Positions 1 to 5,351 of a stretch of 13,169 nucleotides of DNA are shown piece by piece. The stretch covers positions 1 through 13,169 of the forward strand of contig NZ_UPZP01000065.1 of assembly GCF_900538805.1 (NCBI RefSeq). Reading direction: 5' to 3'. Positions within the stretch are counted from its first letter, which is position 1. Each line of letters begins with the position of its first letter. Source of the stretch: an uncultured Dialister sp. Lineage in GTDB: Bacteria; Bacillota; Negativicutes; Veillonellales; Dialisteraceae. Below the pieces are notes generated by a model. That model saw only the letters and a program-made list of their open reading frames with translations. It was not told the origin of the DNA and did no database searches. The position numbers and the translations under genes were made by a program.

Positions 1-97
1 AGGCTCCTTAAATAGCTCGCTATTCGCGTCGCCTCATTCCTTGCATTGCATAAAAATTCAAGAATAAAAGCAAACAATGAATTAATCAGCGCTTCCC
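1..97 (-). mobile_element. MITE-like palindromic element, truncated by window start
   Basis: This is the distal part of the foldback element found throughout the window. It contains the core CTCCTTAAATAGCTCGCTAT and ends in the terminal repeat AATTAATCAGCGCTTCCC. The arm carries AAAAGCAAAC, a subfamily signature shared only with the copy at 13053-13169. Its first 51 bases are identical to the last 51 bases of the window. No transposase is encoded. The minus orientation is arbitrary and refers to the core sequence as read in the copy at 1050-1210. Confidence 0.75.
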
Positions 98-98
98 T

Positions 99-500
99 GG
101 AAAAGAGCCATCGGTACGCACCAAGATTCTTCGCCGGCGCTTAGAATGACGAGTAGGGCGGGAAGGGAAGCACGTAACGCCTTGTGCCCCCTTTAGGGGT
201 GGCAAGCGAACACGATTCGTAGGGGGAGCGATAGCGACCTGAGAATCGTGTGAGACGCTTTCCCGTGGAGAGAGGGCCACGAAGTGGCGCAGGGGTGCAC
301 TACGCTGCAAGCCAGAAAGATACTCCACGCTGCCCTGACTGCCAATCGGCAGCCTTCCCGCCGACTGGTATTTATCGACATTTCTTTCACTTGCGATTCT
401 TAACGAGATCCTTCGCTGCGCTCAGGATGACAAGTGTCCGGCGGGAAGAAAATCCCGTAACGCCGACTATAAATTGCGGCGCTAGCCGCCACCACAACCC
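99..500. repeat. gene-free intergenic repeat mosaic
   Basis: I see no credible gene here; the open frames have no ribosome site and run through repeats. The stretch holds two copies of a GAGATYCTTCG...AGRATGAC core (120-150 and 404-431). It also has a 9-bp inverted repeat ACACGATTC/GAATCGTGT (210-218 and 243-251), and a segment at about 254-358 that recurs at about 6728-6818 (GGCCACGAAGTGGCGC, CTGACTGCCAATCGGCAG). The phrase CCCGTAACGC is shared with 6700 and 9345. Together these define a composite intergenic module that recurs at 6690-6930 and 9249-9362. Confidence 0.65.
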
Positions 501-705
501 TCGGCCCGAAGGGCCGTCAAACCTAAGAGCCTTAAGAACCTTCGGCTCAGGGAGCCGTCAACCCTCACGCCCGTAGGGCGTGTCCATGGGCGATACCACA
601 ACCCTCGCAGCCACAGGCTGTGTCAAACTTAAGAACCTTCGGGGCGAAAGCCCCGTCCATCTTAAGAACCTTTCCCTTCTGAACCCGGGGCCGCACAGCG
701 GCCCC
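501..705. repeat. array of mini-hairpins with differing stems
   Basis: Six short perfect palindromes follow each other, mostly with 3-nt loops: CGGCCC-GAA-GGGCCG (502-516), CGGCTC-AGG-GAGCCG (543-557), CACGCCC-GTA-GGGCGTG (566-582), CAGCC-ACA-GGCTG (608-620), CGGGGC-GAAA-GCCCCG (640-655) and GGGGCCGC-ACA-GCGGCCCC (687-705). The stems differ in sequence but each is self-complementary. The flanks recur: AACCYTC or GAACCTTC before, and GTCAA or GTCCAT after, with TTAAGAACC between units. The last hairpin abuts the stop codon of the 86-aa gene and could help end its transcript, though no T-run follows it on that strand. Confidence 0.75.
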
Positions 706-965
706 TATTCCCTGAAATACCTCTTCGCCAGGTTCCAGGCGAAGCCGAAGGATTTCTGGAAAAGCCACAGGTACAGGGCCTTTTGGGGATGAATGAGCCA
801 GTAGGCCTTTGTCACCGGTTCCAGGGGCTTTAATATATCCGGCACGGAAGAATCGGGCCTGGCTTTTGCAGTTAATATGTCCTTTGCCTTTGGTTTCATC
901 TTTTTGGATACCGCAGCGGCCGCCAGGGCCAGGAGAAGCGCTTTCACCAGTTTTGACAGATTCAT
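705..965 (-). CDS. small hydrophobic/basic protein of unknown function
   Basis: I do not recognise this 86-aa product. Residues 1-20 form a signal- or anchor-like segment (MNLSKLVKALLLALAAAAVS) and are followed by a lysine-rich stretch (KKMKPKAK), so the protein is probably membrane-associated. The C-terminal half is aromatic and basic (AYWLIHP, LYLWLFQKSFGFAW). The start is well supported: AGGAGG lies 7 nt upstream of the ATG, and a good promoter (TTGAAC, 17 bp, TATGAT) lies upstream of that. An overlapping frame at 565-984 lacks such support. The TAG stop touches the hairpin at 687-705. The gene is transcribed divergently from the CydB-like gene, with a MITE between the two promoters. That it is a real gene is likely; its role is unknown. 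Confidence 0.7.
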   Translation of the reverse strand: MNLSKLVKALLLALAAAAVSKKMKPKAKDILTAKARPDSSVPDILKPLEPVTKAYWLIHPQKALYLWLFQKSFGFAWNLAKRYFRE

Positions 966-1007
966 ACATATCCCTCCTGTGCAAATCAGTTTCTTTTATT
1001 TATATGT

Positions 1008-1036
1008 ATCATAGCAGATTCAGGGGTGGAGTTCAA
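1008..1036 (-). promoter_or_regulatory. promoter of the 86-aa gene
   Basis: Read on the minus strand, TTGAAC (1031-1036) and TATGAT (1008-1013) are separated by exactly 17 bp, a near-consensus sigma-A promoter about 43 nt upstream of the start codon. The MITE at 1050 begins just upstream of the -35 box. Confidence 0.65.
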
Positions 1037-1049
1037 AACGGGGTTTCTA

Positions 1050-1210
1050 GGGAAGCGCTGATTAATTCGTTATCGGATTTCATTCTTGTATTTTTATTTA
1101 ATGCAAGGAATAAGTCGACGCGAATAGCGAGCTATTTAAGGAGACTTATGACGCAGCATTGGATAAAAATACTTATGAAATTCGATTCTGCGAATGAATC
1201 AGTGCTTCCC
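1050..1210 (+). mobile_element. complete MITE-like palindromic element
   Basis: This 161-bp element runs from GGGAAGCGCTGATTAATTCG to CGAATGAATCAGTGCTTCCC. Its two halves are imperfect reverse complements along the whole length, with a small inner hairpin AATAGC-GA-GCTATT. It is flanked by TA on both sides (CTA|GGG...CCC|TAG), which fits a TA target duplication as made by IS630/mariner-type transposases. It contains an open frame with no start signal. It lies between two divergent promoters. Confidence 0.8.
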
Positions 1211-1226
1211 TAGGAAATCAAAAACT

Positions 1227-1256
1227 TTGTTGCATTTCGTCCGGTTGTGGTATACT
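1227..1256 (+). promoter_or_regulatory. promoter of the CydB-like gene
   Basis: TTGTTG (1227-1232) and TATACT (1251-1256) are 18 bp apart, with an extended -10 (TGG before TATACT). The start codon is about 69 nt downstream of the -10 box. The promoter lies only 16 bp past the end of the MITE. Confidence 0.6.
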
Positions 1257-1324
1257 TTTAAAGGGTGTTATCTGAAAGAAAAATATCCCGTTTTCTTTCT
1301 AAAAAATGATAGTTGGAGGATTTT

Positions 1325-2269
1325 ATGAACGCTGATTCGAATGTATTGCTTTTGCCACTCTGCTTTTTCGGGTTATACATGATTCTGGAAGCAGCGGACT
1401 GGGGGCTGTGCCTTTCTGCCCCCCTGGTCTGCCGCAGCCGGGATGAAAACAGGGCGGTCCTTGGTCTCCTTCGTCCCTGCCTGGATGGCAACGAGCTTTG
1501 GTATTTCCTGGGCCTCTTCATGATGGGCGCTGCTATTCCCGGTGTTTCGGACAATCTGTTCCACACGGAAAATATCGTCCTCATTGTGCTGGTAGCAGCG
1601 GGAGCCCTTCTCCGCATGGCGGCTTCTCTTTTACGAAACCAGTTCAGCCAGCCGGCGGTGATGAAACTGATTTCCGCCTTTTCCTATGCGGCACTGGCGG
1701 TGATGGGGCTGGCGGGCTCTTCTCTTCTGATGAATGACGGCGCCAAATTTTCCATTCTTGGCATTTTCTGCGCTTTGTGGATGATTCTGGCCGCCTTCCA
1801 GCTGGGCACCCTGTACGGGGCGGTGAAGGCAGTGAATCCTTTGGCAGAACGGTTCCGCGCCGCTTTCCTGGTGTCCAGTGTGCTGAATGTGGTGGTCTAT
1901 ATCATTCTGGCCATTCTTTTGAAGAGTCACGCCGGTGATTCCAATACCTACGGCAGCTTCTTCTGGATCAGCCTGGTGGCAACGGCCATTCTTTTCGTGC
2001 TGGCTTTCTTCATGACCCGTATGCGTCACGTAAAGGTGGGGCTGGCAGCGGCTTATATTTCTTCCTTCTTTGCCATTGCCATTTACCTTTCCGCCTATGC
2101 CGCCGTGCTTCCTTCCCTTTTCACGGTGGAAGTGGACTCCCTGAAGCAGGCCATGGACGGCATGCCAAGTACGGCTCTTCTGGTCATTGCCTTCGTGTGG
2201 ACCCTGGGATCTTTCCTGTGGCGGCAGATCCGGAAAAAGGAGTATTATGAATGGAAAGATCATATTTAA
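1325..2269 (+). CDS. CydB-like integral membrane protein (cytochrome bd oxidase subunit II family)
   Basis: The 314-aa protein has about nine hydrophobic segments (near residues 8-34, 58-78, 82-103, 113-135, 142-165, 179-200, 211-231, 238-266 and 283-299). Its N-terminal third resembles CydB: a DWG motif in helix 1 (25-27), then DENR (40-43) and LDGNELW (53-59), which corresponds to the WDGNQVW/NEVW signature of cytochrome bd subunit II. It is shorter than typical CydB (about 340-380 aa). In bd oxidases CydB supports the haem-bearing CydA in reducing oxygen with quinol; here no cydA is adjacent, so oxidase function is uncertain. The start at 1325 has TTGGAGGA 4 nt upstream; an in-frame TTG at 1313 overlaps this ribosome site and is rejected. 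The next gene starts 15 nt downstream, so they form an operon. Confidence 0.72.
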   Translation: MNADSNVLLLPLCFFGLYMILEAADWGLCLSAPLVCRSRDENRAVLGLLRPCLDGNELWYFLGLFMMGAAIPGVSDNLFHTENIVLIVLVAAGALLRMAASLLRNQFSQPAVMKLISAFSYAALAVMGLAGSSLLMNDGAKFSILGIFCALWMILAAFQLGTLYGAVKAVNPLAERFRAAFLVSSVLNVVVYIILAILLKSHAGDSNTYGSFFWISLVATAILFVLAFFMTRMRHVKVGLAAAYISSFFAIAIYLSAYAAVLPSLFTVEVDSLKQAMDGMPSTALLVIAFVWTLGSFLWRQIRKKEYYEWKDHI

Positions 2270-2284
2270 TGGAGGCAGATACAG

Positions 2285-2470
2285 ATGGGTGAACTTTTTA
2301 AGACACAGCATACCATTGATGAAATGCTGGACCGCATGGGCGTGAAAATCGTGCTGGATTCGGAGCATTTGACGGAAGAAGATAAGTTTGAAGCCGAAAA
2401 ACAGGGCTCCTCGGTGGTCCTGAAAAAGGTGGAGAAAAAGGATTCCGAAGACAAGGGAAGCACTGATTAA
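2285..2470 (+). CDS. 61-aa acidic soluble protein, C-terminus written by a MITE
   Basis: This is a charged protein without a membrane segment (N-terminal MGELFKTQHTIDEMLDRMG, then VKIVLDSEHLTEEDKFEAE). GGAGG lies 9 nt before the ATG and overlaps the end of the upstream gene, so it is probably co-translated with the CydB-like protein. It is not a CydX-type subunit, since those are single-helix membrane peptides. The last residues GSTD and the TAA stop are encoded by the terminal repeat of the MITE fragment that begins at 2455. The original C-terminus may have been replaced by the insertion. The LysR gene ends with the same KGSTD. Function unknown. Confidence 0.65.
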   Translation: MGELFKTQHTIDEMLDRMGVKIVLDSEHLTEEDKFEAEKQGSSVVLKKVEKKDSEDKGSTD

Positions 2471-2534
2471 TTCGCAGAATCGATTTTCATATGTATTTTT
2501 ATCCAATGCTTCGTCATAAGTTTCCTTAAATAGC
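2455..2534 (-). mobile_element. half MITE supplying a stop codon
   Basis: This copy runs from GGGAAGCACTGATTAATTCG into the core (TTTCCTTAAATAGC) and then ends; the second arm is missing. The TAA of the 61-aa gene is inside its terminal repeat. The left flank is AA rather than TA. Confidence 0.75.
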
Positions 2535-2549
2535 AGAGAAATAATGTCC

Positions 2550-2577
2550 AAGGAGCTGTGAAAAACAGCTCCTTTTT
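2550..2577 (+). terminator. rho-independent terminator of the CydB-like operon
   Basis: The hairpin AAGGAGCTGT / ACAGCTCCTT has a 10-bp perfect stem and a GAAAA loop, followed directly by TTT. It lies 80 nt downstream of the 61-aa gene, just past the half MITE. Confidence 0.85.
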
Positions 2578-2619
2578 GCATGCAGAATTTTTCCCATTGT
2601 CATTTTAAGATCGCGCAAG

Positions 2620-2815
2620 GAATGGCAATTCGGAGGGTGAGAGGAAAGAGGAAAGCACGTAACGCTGACTTCATACTTATCGCCGCAGGCGATACCACCA
2701 CCTTTTGAACCCTCTGAACCTTTTTCGCCCCCTTCGCGGCAGCGAATACAACCTTTTTATACAACCTGCCGCAAAGCGGCGCCCCGTTCACGGCAAAGCC
2801 GTGTTTCTGCCCCCT
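2620..2815. repeat. second mini-hairpin array and repeat mosaic
   Basis: This non-coding stretch contains AGCACGTAACGCTGACT (shared with the modules at 160, 450 and 9345), then TATCGCC-GCA-GGCGATA (2678-2694), TTCGC-GGCA-GCGAA (2733-2746), GCCGC-AAA-GCGGC (2768-2780) and CACGGC-AAA-GCCGTG (2789-2803). They are separated by GAACCCTCTGAACC and ACAACCTTTTTATACAACC. The design is the same as at 501-705: differing stems, loops of three or four bases and shared spacers. Confidence 0.7.
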
Positions 2816-2831
2816 TTATTTATATTTCCAC

Positions 2832-2861
2832 TGGAACAATCATTCTGTTTTATGGTATAAT
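2832..2861 (+). promoter_or_regulatory. promoter of the radical SAM operon
   Basis: TATAAT (2856-2861) is preceded by TGG, giving an extended -10. The -35 (TGGAAC, 2832-2837, 18-bp spacer) is weak. The start codon is 30 nt past the -10 box, so the leader is short. Confidence 0.6.
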
Positions 2862-2891
2862 GGGTCAAGAAAAAATGTTCTAGGAGGAAAT

Positions 2892-4136
2892 ATGGATATC
2901 GGAGAAAAGCTTGACATACTGGCAGATGCCGCCAAGTACGATGTGTCCTGCTCATCCAGCGGTTCTGCAAGGGCCAATGCAGGGGGACTGGGCAATGGTC
3001 ATAAGAGCGGCATATGCCATACCTGGACTGCCGACGGGCGCTGTGTGTCCCTTTTGAAAATACTGATGACCAATTCCTGCATCTATGACTGCGAATACTG
3101 CGTGAACCGTCGGAGCCACGATACGAAAAGAGCCATGCTGACGCCGGAGGAAATCGTCATGCTGACCATCGAATTTTATAAAAGGAATTACATTGAAGGC
3201 CTTTTCCTTTCCTCCGGCATCATCCGCTCTCCGGACTACACCACGGAACTTCTCATCAAGACGGCCCGGCTTCTGCGGGAGAGGGAACATTTCAACGGTT
3301 ACATCCACATGAAGGGCATACCGGGCACGGACAGGACCCTTCTCAATGAACTGGGACGGTACGTGGACCGGGTGAGCGTGAACATCGAACTGCCTTCGGA
3401 AAAATCTCTCCGCCTTCTGGCGCCTCAGAAAACAAGGAACGCCATCCTGAGCCCCATGAAATTTTTCAAGGAGTCCATCGAAGCCCACAGGGAAGAAAAG
3501 AAGCATTTCAAAAGGGCGCCTTCCTTCGTGCCCGCCGGGCAGACTACCCAGCTCATTGTAGGCGCCAGCGGCGAAAGTGACAGGCAGATACTCCTTCTTA
3601 CCCAGGGCCTTTACCGGAAGGCATCGCTTAAAAGAGTGTACTATTCCGCCTATGTGCCGGTGATGAAAGGGAAGAACCTGCCGGCCCTTCGAAGGCCGCC
3701 GCTTTCCCGGGAAAACAGGCTCTACCAGGCGGACTGGCTCCTTCGGTTCTACCACTTCCAGGCAGAGGAAATCCTTACGCCGGAGGAACCGGATTTCGAT
3801 GAGGAACTGGACCCCAAGTGCACCTGGGCTTTAAGGCACAGGGAGCTATTTCCGGTGGAAATCAACAGGGCCTCCTATGAAATGATTCTCCGTGTCCCGG
3901 GCATCGGCGTGAAAAGTGCCCTCCGTATCGTGAAACTACGCCGGTACGGAAACCTTTCCTTTGAAGACCTAAGAAGGGTGGGCATTGTCATGAAAAGGGC
4001 CCGCTATTTCATCACCGCAGGCGGCCGGTACTACGGCGGCATCTCCATTGATGACAGAAATCTCAGAAACCGCCTCGTATCGAAGACGGCAGTCCGGGAA
4101 GTGCGGGAAATGAGCCTTTTTGATACCCAGACATGA
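2892..4136 (+). CDS. radical SAM protein with C-terminal helix-hairpin-helix (TIGR03916-type putative DNA modification/repair)
   Basis: The 414-aa protein carries the radical SAM cluster motif C63-IYD-C67-EY-C70, which binds a [4Fe-4S] cluster and S-adenosylmethionine. The preceding SLLKILMTNSC and following EYCVNRRSHD are typical of the 'rSAM linked to UDG' family. Near the C-terminus VPGIGVKSA (about 335-343) is a helix-hairpin-helix of the DNA-binding kind, and the tail MSLFD is common in this family. Length matches the family. TAGGAGGA precedes the ATG by 3-4 nt. The stop overlaps an ATG (ATGA), so translation is probably coupled to the next gene, the family's usual partner. A DNA repair or modification role is predicted from context and domains; I know of no established substrate. 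Confidence 0.88.
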   Translation: MDIGEKLDILADAAKYDVSCSSSGSARANAGGLGNGHKSGICHTWTADGRCVSLLKILMTNSCIYDCEYCVNRRSHDTKRAMLTPEEIVMLTIEFYKRNYIEGLFLSSGIIRSPDYTTELLIKTARLLREREHFNGYIHMKGIPGTDRTLLNELGRYVDRVSVNIELPSEKSLRLLAPQKTRNAILSPMKFFKESIEAHREEKKHFKRAPSFVPAGQTTQLIVGASGESDRQILLLTQGLYRKASLKRVYYSAYVPVMKGKNLPALRRPPLSRENRLYQADWLLRFYHFQAEEILTPEEPDFDEELDPKCTWALRHRELFPVEINRASYEMILRVPGIGVKSALRIVKLRRYGNLSFEDLRRVGIVMKRARYFITAGGRYYGGISIDDRNLRNRLVSKTAVREVREMSLFDTQT

Positions 4137-4147
4137 GGAAACAGACC

Positions 4148-4942
4148 ATGTACTTTATTTATGACGGCACCTACCCCGGCTTTCTGTCGGCGGTTTATGA
4201 AATCTATCACTTCGGCACCAGCAGGCTGGAAGGCATTGCCCCGGATAACGGGGAAGGACAGCTCTTCGGCATGACCTATATGGTGGACACCCGCTACCTT
4301 CATGCGGAACAGGTGGCGGCGGCCTTTGAGAAAAAATGCGGCCGTGAGGCACAGCGCTGGATGTACCGCGCCTTCCTTTCCAACAAAGAGGGGAAAGAAA
4401 TGAAGATTTTTTATTTCCTGAAGGAAGGCTTCAAAATGGGAAAGAAAATCTACACTCATCAAAAAGAGCCGTGGGTGCAGGATATTCTTGCCATGTGCCG
4501 GGCCGTGGGAAATGAAGCGGAAAAATTCCGCGGCATTCTCCGATTCAGTGAACTGGAAGACGGCATGCTCTATGCCGTCATGAAACCGGACCATGACATC
4601 CTGCCCATTCTGGCAGTCCACTTTAAAGAACGGTTCTCCCAGAAACGGTGGGCCATCTACGACAAAGGCCGCCACGAAGCGGCGGTCTACGAAAACGGAC
4701 ATCTCTTCATGGGCACCGTGGAGAAAGAAGAAAAGAACGTGAAATACAGCCAATCGGAAGAAGAACTCAGGCGGCTGTGGAGAAGCTACTATCGCCATAT
4801 GGGCATCGAAGAAAGAAGAAACCCGGGGGAAAGAAGAAACTTCCTTCCAAAGAAATACTGGTCCCTCCTCACGGAAATGGAAGATCCCTATAATCGTGAG
4901 GATCTGCCGATGAAGATAGAAGATAGCACAGGTAGACGATAG
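4148..4942 (+). CDS. DUF4130 / TIGR03915-family putative DNA metabolism protein
   Basis: The 264-aa protein begins MYFIYDGTYPGFLSAVYE, the family's usual start. I chose the ATG at 4148 because GAGGA (4135-4139) is 8 nt upstream; an in-frame ATG at 4133 would add five residues and overlap the previous stop. DUF4130 features follow: IYTHQKEPWVQDI, EKFRGILRFSE, YAVMKPDHDILPILAVHF and RWAIYDKGRHEA, then LWRSYY and GIEERRNP near the C-terminus. The family nearly always occurs beside the TIGR03916 radical SAM protein and is often tied to uracil-DNA glycosylase, which is absent here. The last residues, KIEDSTGRR, are encoded by a GATAGAA heptamer tract that has replaced or extended the natural end. 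Confidence 0.87.
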   Translation: MYFIYDGTYPGFLSAVYEIYHFGTSRLEGIAPDNGEGQLFGMTYMVDTRYLHAEQVAAAFEKKCGREAQRWMYRAFLSNKEGKEMKIFYFLKEGFKMGKKIYTHQKEPWVQDILAMCRAVGNEAEKFRGILRFSELEDGMLYAVMKPDHDILPILAVHFKERFSQKRWAIYDKGRHEAAVYENGHLFMGTVEKEEKNVKYSQSEEELRRLWRSYYRHMGIEERRNPGERRNFLPKKYWSLLTEMEDPYNREDLPMKIEDSTGRR

Positions 4943-4996
4943 AAGATAGAAGATAGAAGATAGAAGGTAGAAGGTAGACGATAGAAAATAGAAGAT
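4912..4996 (+). repeat. GATAGAA heptamer tandem tract
   Basis: About twelve degenerate copies of the 7-bp unit GATAGAA (variants GATAGCA, GGTAGAA, GGTAGAC, GATAGAC) start inside the last codons of the DUF4130 gene and continue past its TAG stop. A shorter tract lies at 6633-6678, immediately after the phosphoesterase stop. Units are contiguous without unique spacers, so this is not a CRISPR array. Confidence 0.85.
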
Positions 4997-5027
4997 TTCG
5001 TTCGATATTGACTCTCACCAGCCACTA

Positions 5028-5189
5028 GGGAAGCGCTGATAAAATCGTTATCGGATTCCATTCTTGTATTTTTATTCAATGCAAGGAATCAAGTCGACGC
5101 GAATAGCTAGCTATTTAAGGAGACTGATGACGCAGCGTTGGATAAAAATACATATGGAATTCGATTCTGCGAATTAATCAGTGCTTCCC
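5028..5189 (+). mobile_element. complete MITE-like palindromic element
   Basis: This 162-bp copy is very similar to that at 1050-1210 and lies in the same orientation, again flanked by TA on both sides (CACTA|GGG...CCC|TAGC). The inner hairpin reads AATAGCTAGCTATT. It sits between the repair operon and the promoter of the phosphoesterase gene. From 5190 to 5274 nothing recognisable is seen. Confidence 0.8.
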
Positions 5190-5274
5190 TAGCTCACTAA
5201 GGAATCCGGTTTCACAGGCCCTTTTCAAAATAAAACAGTTATCGCGTCGCAGAACGGATTTCATTGAAAAGCAC

Positions 5275-5305
5275 TTGACTTGAAGTTTACTTTAACTTGT
5301 AGAAT
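5275..5305 (+). promoter_or_regulatory. promoter with 19-bp spacer and centred dyad (MerR-type operator)
   Basis: TTGACT (5275-5280) and TAGAAT (5300-5305) are separated by 19 bp. Inside the spacer is the inverted repeat AAGTT (5283-5287) / AACTT (5294-5298), whose midpoint coincides within half a base with the spacer midpoint. Long-spacer promoters with a centred dyad are the hallmark of MerR-family activation. No merR gene is in the window. The start codon is 47 nt past the -10 box. Confidence 0.5.
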
Positions 5306-5351
5306 ACTACCATCGATTTCATATAAGTACACGAAAGCAAAGGAGAATAAA

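Noticed and set aside
1053..1150. Short protein encoded across MITE copies (also at 11900-12000)
   Set aside because: The open frame follows the palindrome, has no ribosome site and is interrupted or truncated in other copies.
2285..2470. CydX-like small oxidase subunit
   Set aside because: The protein is charged and has no transmembrane segment.
1631..2581. Antisense frame of 316 codons on the minus strand
   Set aside because: It mirrors the CydB-like gene, is full of His/Gln runs typical of antisense frames, and begins inside a terminator and MITE.
4912..4996. CRISPR-like array
   Set aside because: The units are 7 bp and contiguous, without unique spacers of CRISPR length, and no cas gene is present.
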